NCBI GenBank assembly: GCA_020809705.1
Contig: CP085825.1
Span: 2,046,001-2,110,000, forward strand
DNA length: 64,000 bases
Origin: Calonectria ilicicola
Taxonomy: Eukaryota; Ascomycota; Sordariomycetes; Hypocreales; Nectriaceae
Direction of reading: 5' to 3'
Of this stretch, positions 1 through 10,432 are shown in pieces. Position numbers and translations under genes: made by a program. A model generated the notes under the pieces. It did no database searches and was not told the DNA's origin. It saw only the letters and a list, made by a program, of their open reading frames with translations. Position 1 is the stretch's first letter; every line of letters starts with the position of its first letter.

Positions 1-2099
1 CGCTGTGGACACTCCGGGTGACTGAGGAGGGATGTCACACTCGCCAGTCGCAGTTGGTGCTTTGGGGTGTTTGTAAGCCGGGGTGTTGTGATCGAGCCTG
101 TTCAATCGTTCAATGGGATTGCTGGCGCAGCGCAACGCAGGCGAAAAAAGAACCGATAATCACAGAAACCTCGGCAGTGGCGGCGCCGTGCTGAAGATTT
201 GCGGTGTTTGCCTTCCGTCTTTGTAGCGATCGGCTGCTAGTGCAGGTTTGTGAACAGGTCGAACAAGCCTGCCAGTCGGATGATGTCGTCAATGATGTAA
301 CAGACTTGGTGTTTGACGCAGTGCGCGACGATCAATCACGTCCCTGGTCTGCTTCCTTGAGCGTTTCGAAATAATGAATGGTGTCGGAAGAGACAAATAC
401 GGGACTTTTTACACTTTGCTCTTCGGCAGGAATCACTCCCCGGCGCCCCAATATATATACACAGCGCATCGCTCCAGTTCTTATTTCCCATGGTCCATAG
501 TGGGTGCCCAAATAAAATTAGACTCAAATATTTGCACAACTTGCGACAAGCTCACTGGCATCGTCCTGGTTTCGGTTGGTATTAGCGGGAGCCACCTCAG
601 CCAAAGCTGAGATGGTGCCTGCTAGCTTGATTTTTTGTTTACAAGCTGCTCCTTCCTACTCTCTGATGTTGAGTCGATATCAATTCATCTCTCATGGATC
701 GCGATCGCGCTTGCTGCTGCTGCGAAGAGGGGTGCGAATACATGGTGCTTTTGTTAATTGGTTCTTTGGAACATGCCAATTGCAACCAATTCCCTATCTG
801 CGCCATCTCCAAGATCCTTTGTTGGTTGCAGCGAAGCCATGCCAGGGTGACATGGGCCTTCTTAATTGGGTAAGGCCTACCTCCAAGGCGAACAGGCCGA
901 ATGAACTTGAAGTCCCCAGCGCGGCTCGCCTCCTAGCACTAGCTGTCAGCCTCGCTGCATTGCTTAATTGATGGCTTACATGGTGATTTGCGCGGATTCC
1001 AAAGGCGTGAGCGGTCATTTACTCCTGGTGTGTCCTAGTGCAACGCACATGTTCATAGTATGGCCCCCCTAATCCCACCTCCCGGTCCACTGTCACCACT
1101 CAGCCTTGCCACCTGTTGCTTATTGTGGTTCGGCCTTTCGCGTATTCCGTATAACGGACGGTGAACAGCTCTGGTGACACAAAATGCCCACCACGTGTTG
1201 GCTGTGCTGTCCCTGAAAGGCCAACAGGTAGCAGTCTAGGGGGCTGTGTAGTGATTTGCCCGCATTAACATGTTGTGTTGGTCACTTTCTCCGCATCTCC
1301 GCCTCTATCCGGCCGTTGCTGCTTGCGGTTCACAAGCGAACCAGGGGTCGCGTCGTGGTGCTACCCCCATATCCGGCAAATTGGTAACAAGCTGACTGTC
1401 ACCAGGCCCTCCAGAGAAGGACAAGGGAAGCGAATTGCGCCCCCCGTCTTCAAAAGAATGCCCAATCTTCATCATGTAATCCCTTGTTCTTGCCAAGGAT
1501 ACTTGGTTGTGCACAGATCAGATGCTTCCCGCCCCCCAAGCCCTGATCTTCGCCTTCTAGAAAGCCCGGGTGGTGTAGCCCGGTTAAAGTCCCACCGTCC
1601 GGCGTCTCGGCATCGCCATCAACGAAGCTTAATCCTCATAGGCTCTGAGTCAATCATGCCCTGCTGCGAAATCAGCCAAGCTATCAGCCTTGTGCGTTCC
1701 ACACAGAACCACGCCACAGTTTCCCTGTACCAAAACTCGCCAAATTTTGAATAAGCCATTGTATATTGTGCTGCGCGCATGCAAGGATTGCCTATTGGTG
1801 GCCTCCAGGTATATCTTTGGAAGGCTTGGCTTGCTTCAATTGAACAAAATGCTGAGTGATGGCGATTCAACTGCCATGTTTTATGATTGGTGCCACGTGA
1901 CTGCATCTTCATGTGTTTTTTTTAAGCCACTCCGCTCGGCTAGCAAGGTGTTTGCCTGTCTATTGGCGGATGAGTTGGCATTGTAAAATCACACACACAG
2001 CCTGCCTCACTATTCTTGAAAAGACTCGTCTTTATGCTGGGTAAGACCTAGTTCTGAACTCTTTTTGTCTCCACTTGTCTCGGTCAATTATTTGGTAAT
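1..2099. other. Gene-free stretch upstream of the first HET gene
   Basis: I find no open frame with a recognisable domain, no tRNA and no clear repeat here. The longest frames (about 1275-1754 plus and 1619-1912 minus) have no family motif and no splice-consistent extension. The last part serves as promoter and leader of the HET gene at 2100. A CACGTG palindrome lies near 1192, but it has no evident target. Confidence 0.5.
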
Positions 2100-4028
2100 A
2101 TGAACCAAAGTTCCTTTCGCTGCTCCTCTTGCTGGGATCTCGTCAGCACGACCCAGCAGGCCAACAACACTAAAATCCGTCGCTGGTCCTCCTTTGCTGA
2201 TCTGGACCAAAGTGCTAATTCTGGCTGCGATATTTGTTCAATATGTCGACAGCATCTAGTCATTTACTTTTCCATAGATGCATTCCGCAACGATACTAAC
2301 GAAATCAAGGTCAATGCGTTACACCCTGGCAATTGGCACTTGGAGTGCGGGAGAGCGAGGTACTCCATTGGACTCCCTCTCGCCTCCTCTTCTGCCCTAG
2401 TCAGACCTCAATCTCAAAACGTTGGTTCGCAAGAGATTCTGGACCAAGGGAAATCGTGGCTGAGAGAATGCATCTCCTCTCATTCGGGCTGCCACGGCGA
2501 CCTTGCATCGTTTCATTTGTCATATTTGCATCAGGAGCTCCCGAAGCGTTTGATCGATCTGTCATTCGGTGATACGCTTCATGTTTTCAATTGCGAAGAT
2601 AGAATCAGGAACGAGGCTCTATCTCCAGGTGATACGGAGTATTGCTGCCTAAGTTATCGATGGGGAGATACGCCCCATCTGTGCGTGCTAACAAGAGCCT
2701 TCCAAAATACCTGGAATCTCCCACTTGCTTCTGTACCACAAACTTTTCAGGATGCAGTGAAAGTGGCCAGGCATCTCAGTATCCAATACATTTGGATCGA
2801 CGCCCTTTGCATTGTTCAACCCAATTCTAGCGAAGATACGGAATGGCTTGAGGAGGGCGCTCGGATGGGCCTCATATATCAAAACGCCATCTGTACCATC
2901 GCTGCGACGGCTTCCCATCATGCCAACGAGGGCTTCTTAGAAAAGACAGGAAATAGCTATCCCAGAGCAGAACCGGTAAAAGTCCGTGGAACTGGAGATC
3001 CAGCCGGTGAAGTATTCATCCCCGTTCGAGCTCCTGATTTTTATCGATGTATTGGGCGGGCTCCTCTGAACAATCGAGGCTGGGTCGTGCAAGAAAGAGC
3101 ATTATCGGCCAGAATCCTACACTTCGCCACCGAAGGGATGTTTTGGGAATGTGGATCACTCAAGGCTCACCATAGTCACGGCGTTCTCCAGCATGATGAC
3201 TTCCCATCTTGCCACTCCCGAGAAACACTACTTAGCATTGCTCGAACAAGACGTACGAATCATATTTGCCCTGTAGAATTGTTTCACTTCATTGAGACAT
3301 ATGCATCAACTGAGTTCACTAACCCGGGAGATCGCTTGCTGGCGCTCTCTTCAGTTGCTAGAGCTGTGCAGCAAGAGCTCGGCGGTCACGAGTATGTTGC
3401 TGGTCTCTGGTTGAATGATATTATTCGTGGGCTCCATTGGAGGTCTCGATTCCCAGGATCTCCGACCCATCAAAGGCGAAATCTTGCCGCCCCATCATGG
3501 AGTTGGGCTTCAGCAACTGGCGGGGTCGCTCTCGGCGTTCTTGAATTGAATACATTTCGATATGATTTAGTGGAATTTTTCCACGCATCGACTGTCCCAG
3601 TCATTCAATCCAACCCATTTGGAAATCTAAGAGAGGGGAAAATCTTTCTGAAAGGCAGGTTGGTATTTGAGTATCTTCCTACGGAATCAGACAACAAGGA
3701 TGAAAATTTGAAAGTCTATTGGGACAACACATTTCCGAGGGAGGATAATCAAAATGCACACGATTGGACATCGTCAGTGAGATATAAAAAATATACCTTG
3801 CTGCCTATAGGCCAGAGGAAAAGAGCATTCTCTAATGTCACATACATTGGGGCGCTAATCGTAGAACCTGTTGGTCAACCTGAGTTGGTAAACTGCGAGT
3901 TCGGCGAACGGTTGCGAAGCGAATTTCGTCGGCTTGGATGGGCCGAGTACTCATACAATAACCACATCTTGACCGACAGAAGGCGGTACTGGACAGAAAG
4001 GGAATCAGAGGAGATAGTTCTTGTCTAA
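2100..4028 (+). CDS. HET-domain protein (heterokaryon incompatibility type), 642 aa
   Basis: Single-exon gene. The N-terminus has Cys pairs (CSSC near residue 8, CDIC near 43) as often seen before HET domains. The HET core runs from about residue 180 to 330 with its three conserved blocks: YCCLSYRWGD (181-190), IQYIWIDALCIVQ, and NRGWVVQERALSARILHF. HET domains are found in fungal self/non-self recognition proteins whose activation triggers death of fused hyphae; many genomes carry dozens with unknown partners. No NACHT, WD or ankyrin repeats follow; the C-terminal 300 residues match nothing I recognise. The ATG at 2100 is the first in frame. A second, unrelated HET gene lies 3.6 kb away on the other strand. 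The family assignment is firm; an allorecognition role is inferred. Confidence 0.9.
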   Translation: MNQSSFRCSSCWDLVSTTQQANNTKIRRWSSFADLDQSANSGCDICSICRQHLVIYFSIDAFRNDTNEIKVNALHPGNWHLECGRARYSIGLPLASSSALVRPQSQNVGSQEILDQGKSWLRECISSHSGCHGDLASFHLSYLHQELPKRLIDLSFGDTLHVFNCEDRIRNEALSPGDTEYCCLSYRWGDTPHLCVLTRAFQNTWNLPLASVPQTFQDAVKVARHLSIQYIWIDALCIVQPNSSEDTEWLEEGARMGLIYQNAICTIAATASHHANEGFLEKTGNSYPRAEPVKVRGTGDPAGEVFIPVRAPDFYRCIGRAPLNNRGWVVQERALSARILHFATEGMFWECGSLKAHHSHGVLQHDDFPSCHSRETLLSIARTRRTNHICPVELFHFIETYASTEFTNPGDRLLALSSVARAVQQELGGHEYVAGLWLNDIIRGLHWRSRFPGSPTHQRRNLAAPSWSWASATGGVALGVLELNTFRYDLVEFFHASTVPVIQSNPFGNLREGKIFLKGRLVFEYLPTESDNKDENLKVYWDNTFPREDNQNAHDWTSSVRYKKYTLLPIGQRKRAFSNVTYIGALIVEPVGQPELVNCEFGERLRSEFRRLGWAEYSYNNHILTDRRRYWTERESEEIVLV

Positions 4029-4638
4029 GCTCCGTCTAATTCATAGAGATTCAACCCAAGGTGCATATCATTTGGCACGCGATGTTTAGGCAATTAAATC
4101 AACAATTAGAAAGCGGTCGACGATAAAATAATGAATTCGGATGGCTGCTGAGAAAGAAAATCCCATTTACATCGTATGATTGCTAGTTGCAATTCTGAGA
4201 GATAAAGTCGAATGCCAAGGATCTGAATTATTACCATTTGCGACAAGGGCTTATTAGCGGGATCAGAATTCATCATCGGTTGCTTATATGGCATCATACA
4301 TGACTATCAAAACGGAAAACGGGCCCCTGCTCAGTCATCAGCCCAAATGCCGTTTGACTTGATGGTGTCATCATGGGGCTTGATTTCGATCAGGGATTTA
4401 ACCGGGGATTACGACGAGGGACTGGCCATCGGCCAACTACAATGCCATTCGCACGCCGCTTTCTATCATCCCGCTCGGGATTGCAGCGGCGCCTGATAAT
4501 TGATAAGTTGCGCCGCAATTCATTGGTCAAAGATTAATATTTGAGCCGCTGGCTTGGCTCGTTTCCTTTGTTCCATTCCAGGTGCCAAATCTGCGACAAG
4601 CGTCTTTTTGCTCCCCCAATCAAACCCCCGCATTTACA
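4029..4638. promoter_or_regulatory. Intergenic region, promoter of the FAD monooxygenase
   Basis: About 600 bases between two plus-strand genes. No coding signal. The part nearest the monooxygenase start is pyrimidine-rich, as in fungal leaders. No operator could be assigned. Confidence 0.35.
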
Positions 4639-6171
4639 ATGGCTCAAAACGCACAATCACCAAAGTTCGAGGTGGCCATAGCAGGAGGAGGCATCGCAGG
4701 ACTCATTACAGCCATCGCCTTACTCAAGCATCCCGGAATCAGCGTCCAGGTCTACGAGCGCGCCGAAGAGTTCAAGGAAATTGGCGCCAGTATCGCGCTT
4801 GGGCCTAACGGTTTAAAGTCGCTGGACACGCTTGGTGTCGAAAATGCTCTTGCCGAGGGTGTATGCATCCGACAAAAGTCGGAATGGCCCATGATTTACC
4901 GACACTGGAAGACGGGAGAGGTTATTGATCATGATGTCCATCACACCGTCAAGACAAAGAAGCACTTCTCAGCTCGGTACCATCGGGCACACCTACACGA
5001 AGCTCTGCTCGAGAACCTACCCAGAGAGATTGTTCATCTGGGAAAGAAGACTGTAGATGTCAAGACAGACCCAGATAATGGAGTGACAATCTACTTTGAG
5101 GATGGAACGAGTGCAGAAGCAGATATTCTCATTGGCGCAGATGGCATTCATTCCGTGCGTGAATCCCAAATCGACATTGAAATGCTATCTTGTTAACAAA
5201 ACTATAGAATGTCCGACAAAAGTTTGTTCCGGGGCACTCACTCCACTGGACCGGATGGGTGGCTTTGCGTGCAACATACGAGGCGTCCCGCCTTGGCGAC
5301 CTTGAGTATCCCGAAGATGCAGTTCACTGGGTGCGTATACAATCTGCTCACCAATCATATCACGAAATTCATGCTAATGGATCTAATTTAATGTAGATCG
5401 GCCACGAAAGAAACTTTTTCCATTCTCATCTAGGTATGATACCTCCATAATGGGATTGCTTCTTCCTGTCTGACTGTCTTCACAGGAAAGGGCCTCTTCA
5501 CTACTGTTGGTGGTTTTAATGTGGACCCTGAAGACCCCAATGCCCCAGGACGAGATGTGAAGTGGGATGAAGTCGGTAGCTTGGAACAATTCAAAGAAAT
5601 CTACAAGGTTAGAATCATCTATAGCTCCATCGTTCTGCATACCCTCTAACAAATTTAGGATTGGAACCCCACTGTCAGAGCATTCATTGAAGCAAGCCCG
5701 TACATTAGGCTCTTCCCAAACTATGCTGGCAAGGCTTTGAAGACATGGTCCTTTGATAATCGGGTGACGCTCGTTGGCGATGCCGCACACACCCATGGCG
5801 GTGCTTTTGCTGCCGGCGGATCCCTGGCGATCAATGATGCACATGCACTTTATCTCGCCTTTAACCAGGTGTGGCCAGCATCAGAGTCCCAACCAGAGAA
5901 GCCTACCAAGGCACAAATTGCCGACATATTCCGCCTCTACGAGGCGACCCGCCAGCTTCACGTTAACAAACTCCTCGGAGTGGTCCACAATTCCATTGCA
6001 GGCAAGCGGGTAACTCTCGAGAAAGGAAAAATCGAGACAGATGAGGAGCTGAGGCAGCGGATTCTGCAGAGGATGGATCCGTGGTGGATCAGCGAACACG
6101 ATGTTGAACGCGCGTTCTGGGAGGCTGTTGATCGAATCAAGGAAGAGAAAGATTCCAGAGCAAAGCTTTAG
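4639..6171 (+). CDS. FAD-dependent monooxygenase, salicylate-hydroxylase-like, 436 aa
   Basis: Five exons: 4639-5154, 5208-5330, 5397-5433, 5486-5607, 5659-6171. The introns are 51-66 nt, and splicing them gives one continuous frame. The three flavin-hydroxylase signatures are present: the FAD dinucleotide fold VAIAGGGIAG (residues 12-21), the DG motif GADGIHS just before intron 1, and the GD motif LVGDAAHTHGG near residue 304. Group A flavoprotein hydroxylases of this type hydroxylate aromatic acids (salicylate, 6-hydroxynicotinate and similar compounds) with NAD(P)H and O2 in the cytosol. The start MAQNAQ at 4639 is preferred over an in-frame ATG at 4582, because the FAD fold then begins at the usual distance. 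The gene is followed at 436 bp by an SDR on the same strand, suggesting a small catabolic pair. The substrate cannot be told. Confidence 0.88.
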
Positions 6172-6606
6172 ATTTGCTTTTAAATGTGTGAAAACGATCA
6201 TCATGACAGATCCAGAATTTAGCATCAAAGAATCAAGCAAGACCTATGGAAAAGCCGAGCGTTCTTTTGCACATTCTGGTGCCTTGAGGGATAATCGATT
6301 GGATTCCATTGAAATCCCCAGTCAAAAATAGCATGTGTAGATATATGAATAACTTCAGGGCGGACCTTGTTGTGTTGTGCCGCTTGGCCAATGGCCCATA
6401 AATCTCGGCATCCCATTATCTAAGTGTGTTTTGCGGTACTTCGTGACCCACTTCTGTTCTTTCACTAGAGCCACGGATTAATAATCTCTTGCATAATTGA
6501 TAAAGACGATGGTGACTGGGATGGGACCGGTTATCGGCCAAATCCAGTTTCACAAACTACTCCGACTAGAGGATCACGAAGTAAATCGCGCTTCATCATC
6601 GCGAAA
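6172..6606. promoter_or_regulatory. Intergenic region between monooxygenase and SDR
   Basis: About 435 bases holding the 3' end of the monooxygenase transcript and the SDR promoter. No separate gene is visible. The two genes point the same way but are far enough apart to have their own promoters. Confidence 0.35.
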
Positions 6607-7566
6607 ATGTCAGAGCCTGTTCATTCCGGTGAGTCTCAAAGTTGACCGGGAACTGTTGTGGAGTTTCAGATATCGAATAAGATTTGACAATGGTCCTTGG
6701 CTCTAGGATTTTACTTCACCACGCAGAGGCATCGGGACACGTACCCTGCGATCAACCCCGTTGACCGTGATTTCTCTGGAAAATATGTCTTCATTACGGG
6801 TGCTTCTAAAGGCATAGGAGAGCAGACGGCTCTTTCATACGCTCAGGCAGGAGTTGAGGGCATCGGCATTGGAGCACGAAGTGATCTGAGCTCCCTTGTC
6901 CCGCAACTTGTCGAAGCTGCAACTAGTGCTGGCAAGAAGCTACCTAAAGTCGTTGCTCTTCAACTAGACGTGACAGATGAAGCCAGTGTGGATGCTGCGG
7001 CCAAGAAAATCGCAGAGTCATTCCCCCGCCTTGATATCCTGATCAATAATGCCGGTTACCTCGAAACCAGGGCAAAGATCAGAGACAGTGATCCTAGCGA
7101 GTGGTGGAAGACATGGACCATAAACGTCAAGGGGCCATACCTAGTCACTCGCGCGTTTCTACCTCAGATTTTAGATAAAGGAGGCGAGAAGATTATCGTG
7201 AACCTCGGAAGCATAGCCGCTCATTTGCAAGCCCCGGGCGGTTCTGCTTACCAAACCAGCAAGCTGGCACTCCAAAGATTCACGGAATTTTTGGATGCTG
7301 ATCATGGGCCGGATGGAGTCTTGACCTTCGCAATCCACCCCGGAGGTGTGCCGACAGACATGGGGCTGCGGTTGCCAAAGGAGCGCCAGGTTGCTTTGAC
7401 TGAGACCCCGAAACTTCCTGCGGATACTATTGTGTTCCTTACGGAGAAGAGGAGAGAGTGGTTGGCCGCGAGATATCTTTCTGCTACGTGGGATGTCGAA
7501 GAATTGCTGTCAAAGGAAGAGGAGGTTGTGAAGGGCGATAAACTCAAGGTGCGAATGATTGTTTAA
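6607..7566 (+). CDS. Short-chain dehydrogenase/reductase, 293 aa
   Basis: Two exons, 6607-6628 and 6707-7566. The first encodes only MSEPVHS plus one base. I infer it because the long frame has no ATG upstream of its conserved start, while a GTGAGT donor and CTCTAG acceptor join an ATG cleanly to it. Classical SDR marks: TGASKGIG for NAD(P) binding, the NNAG motif, the catalytic Ser in NLGSIAAH, and the active-site YQTSK (YxxxK). The NAD(P)-dependent oxidoreductase is cytosolic and its substrate unknown. It follows an aromatic hydroxylase and converges with a HET gene 96 bp away, so the 3' ends may overlap. Confidence 0.87.
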
Positions 7567-7662
7567 ATTTTGTAATTCATGGAGCAAATAGTGGGTATCG
7601 AGAGATTCTTACTCAAATACGCAAATTCCTGTACCTTCAACTGATATTTTTCGATTCCGCTA

Positions 7663-9864
7663 TCAAATAAGCGTAAATATGGTTTCTTCGTTGTTCAAAA
7701 CCTCCCCATTCATGATACCCTCACAGTACGTCTCACCCAGATATGACCATGTCTCTTGCCCGTTAGGTTGTTTAATCTTCCTGAGAATCACAGGAACAGT
7801 AACCCCAAATACTACAACGACCACGTCACCCGGTTCCATATCAACAGGCCCTGTGCCGATGTAGCCTTTCTGAGTCACGTAAACCCGCTGGTCCATGTTT
7901 CTCAGTAGACACTCGGAGTAATTGGCAAATTTCTGGTCCTCATAGACTTTAGGGTCAATCCCGACTCTTCTCAAGACCTCGTCTTGTCTTGGGTCGTGAA
8001 ATTTGAGACGAGAGAATCGACGTCGAAGTCGAAGAAGTTTCGGCATCAGATACACGACTGCTGAGGCACATGACAATGCAACAACGTCAGATAGAAATAG
8101 CTCAACGGCTTTTATCCATGTTTTTAAAGCTTTCAATGGCTCCCTAGCCCAGAATTGAAAATAATCCATTGTGCTCGCCGGAACCCAGTACCAGGGAAGA
8201 ACGCCCACTGTACCTACTATGCGAGTGATACGAAGAGAGAGTGTTGCTTCATGGGTATTTATCAGTTTTTGACCCCATTTTCTAATCTCTGAATGCGTAT
8301 TTTTCAGGTTCACTGCAGCTGCATCACCGTACTTTTCGATAAATAGAGGACTTGACGACCCAAAATCTCCAAGCCGAATAGCTACCATCTCGTGGTCATT
8401 AGAAACATGCGATTTCGCAATAAACTCGTCAATCTCGTCAAAGTATCTCGGTAACGATGCACAGTCAACATGTTCGGCAGCCACTGTATCGGCATCTTTC
8501 ATCACCTGTCGCTGTCCCTTCTCTAAAATCGTGTCGACAAGAATACCCCGTACGACAAGGTGTCCAGCGCTAGTATTTACAGTCGGGGCGCTGCGCCTCT
8601 CGCCCCCTGCACTATAACTTGGGGTTTTCAACTTCAAGTATCCATGTGGTAGATTCAAGTCCATTGACCAATCCGGTGTCCAAGAAGGTAGATTGGCAAC
8701 TTTCTTTGGGAACTGTGAGTAAAGCAGCAGATCGAGATTCTCACGGGCGAGGATACTGGCCGACTCAATATAAACCCTTCGTGTGTCATCGTAGTTCACT
8801 ACTAAACCCTGCAAACTTTGAGGATCTGCCATGCCCATGAGGCCAAACACTCGATCTTCTGCGAGTGTAGCTTTGGTCCGAGAATTTCCAGGGCTCGCAT
8901 TATATTTGATGACCAGATCATACAACGACTGCCTCGCCCCTAGCTCATGAATGGCCCTCCTCTCTTGAAAAAGGCGCATTGGACTTTGATTAAGGGTGTA
9001 GATGTAGTCACGTCTCGCGACATCTTGTCGAGAGACAGACTCTTTTACGTTTGTTGCCCAGTGCGTGTTGTAAATAGTGTAGAAAAGCATGCCCATTCGA
9101 AAGCAATCGAAGCAGAGGTTTCGAGATCCGCATTGAAACAATACAGTAGGTGCCAATGATACTTCTTGAATAATCCATAGCCGGCGGAACCACGGGCGAT
9201 CCAAGACGTCGACCGCACCTTGCAGCGGAAAAGCGTCTCCGTATTTTGCTAAAAGCTCCAATACGTCATCTCTGTCCTCTTGGATTGACCCTGTTACTGG
9301 GATGGTAGGGTCCATTACTGCGTCGAATACATCCAAGAAAGTACTCTTTCTTGGGCCTGAGATGCGGCTCAAAGTAGACTCTTCTGATATTTGGCGTACA
9401 CAGTCAAAGTATGTATCTGAAGACCGAGTCCTAGGACCCAACCAAACCAGAAGCTGGGTGCACTGAGCGTATATGTCATGCATCAGCTTGACTTGGCTGG
9501 CCTTTTCGACATCATCGGCTTGGTTGATGCATATCTGATCAACGAAAAGCGGACGGTCGGTCTTGATGTTCTTGAGGGCGGTTTCTAGAGGCCCATGGAT
9601 GCGGAGTTCTCGGGGTCCATGCAAAGTCTCAATCAGGATTATGCGATTTGGTGGATGATGGCTTTTGACACCCCACGTGTAAGACAGGGTGTCGTGAGCA
9701 ACGGCACTGGCATCGTCAACGGTGATGAGCTGGATGCGAACTGTGTCGCTGAACAACGTGCGGAGGGGTGGAAGTAGTTTTACGAGGCGAAATGCGCTAG
9801 GGCGCGAGCTGATGTTGGGATATTCATACGGCGGATGTCTTGAAGTCCTTGCAAATTGCAGCAT
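7663..9864 (-). CDS. HET-domain protein, 733 aa, with C-terminal lid segment
   Basis: Single-exon minus-strand gene. The HET domain lies at about residues 55-240: DTLSYTWG (58-65), PLFVDQICINQAD, LLVWLG and RPWFRRLWIIQEVSLA. It belongs to a HET subclass that ends with a conserved module resembling GDVVVVVFGVTVPVILRK followed by a YLGETYCEGIMNGE-like tail; both are present here. A hydrophobic stretch near residue 600 (VVALSCASAVVYLMP) could be membrane-associated. The protein is unlike the HET gene at 2100 outside the core blocks, so this is not a recent duplicate. Likely a component of fungal allorecognition or cell-death signalling; its partner is unknown. Confidence 0.88.
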   Translation of the reverse strand: MLQFARTSRHPPYEYPNISSRPSAFRLVKLLPPLRTLFSDTVRIQLITVDDASAVAHDTLSYTWGVKSHHPPNRIILIETLHGPRELRIHGPLETALKNIKTDRPLFVDQICINQADDVEKASQVKLMHDIYAQCTQLLVWLGPRTRSSDTYFDCVRQISEESTLSRISGPRKSTFLDVFDAVMDPTIPVTGSIQEDRDDVLELLAKYGDAFPLQGAVDVLDRPWFRRLWIIQEVSLAPTVLFQCGSRNLCFDCFRMGMLFYTIYNTHWATNVKESVSRQDVARRDYIYTLNQSPMRLFQERRAIHELGARQSLYDLVIKYNASPGNSRTKATLAEDRVFGLMGMADPQSLQGLVVNYDDTRRVYIESASILARENLDLLLYSQFPKKVANLPSWTPDWSMDLNLPHGYLKLKTPSYSAGGERRSAPTVNTSAGHLVVRGILVDTILEKGQRQVMKDADTVAAEHVDCASLPRYFDEIDEFIAKSHVSNDHEMVAIRLGDFGSSSPLFIEKYGDAAAVNLKNTHSEIRKWGQKLINTHEATLSLRITRIVGTVGVLPWYWVPASTMDYFQFWAREPLKALKTWIKAVELFLSDVVALSCASAVVYLMPKLLRLRRRFSRLKFHDPRQDEVLRRVGIDPKVYEDQKFANYSECLLRNMDQRVYVTQKGYIGTGPVDMEPGDVVVVVFGVTVPVILRKIKQPNGQETWSYLGETYCEGIMNGEVLNNEETIFTLI

Positions 9865-10432
9865 TATGGCGGATAGAGTCTATACAGGGCATTTTGAATG
9901 ATCAAAGGTGGCCAAGAAAATAGCTCGAGCGGTCCTGACACTGGTATTCAGCTGCCAAGACCATCCCCAAGCCATGTGATCGGGTTGAGCTGAGTCGGGG
10001 TCTCGGCCGGACATTTGCGGACAATTGCGCTCTCGGCCGATCCAGTCCCCCACGTCGCCCGGACTGTCTGGGCGGGAGGCTTGCAGGAGTCATTCTGCGC
10101 TAAAGAAACTTGGCTTTTCGCCGTCTCATCGTGAACGAACGCCAGTCGACCTGACACTTAATTAAAATCTGACGCAGTCAAATTTTAAAATGGTGCTAAA
10201 AATGGACTCATGGTCTGGGCTGGCAATGGCATAATGGCCTGCCTCTTTGGGTCTCGCCACGAGATCCTCAAACGAGGCGGCTTTTGTTCACAAGCGACTT
10301 CACAAGCGACAGGGGGTCCGAAAAAAGCTTAAGGTGAATCTATCTAAGTCTTATTATTGCTAATATTATATCGTTAAGTTCTTCTATTGGTATAGCGGAC
10401 ATAGGAAAAAGGCATCGCTCTTCGTTCGTTAA
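9865..10432. promoter_or_regulatory. Promoter region of the 7663-9864 HET gene
   Basis: About 570 bases. The left half is GC-rich with several CGG/CCG elements, the right half AT-rich. It lies upstream of the HET gene and downstream of the transporter at 10433. No gene found. Confidence 0.35.

Noticed and set aside
1540..1610. A GC-rich segment with a GGTGTAGCCCGG element that looked tRNA-like
   Set aside because: No T-arm (GGTTCRANNCC) or matching acceptor stem could be found within 100 bases on either strand.
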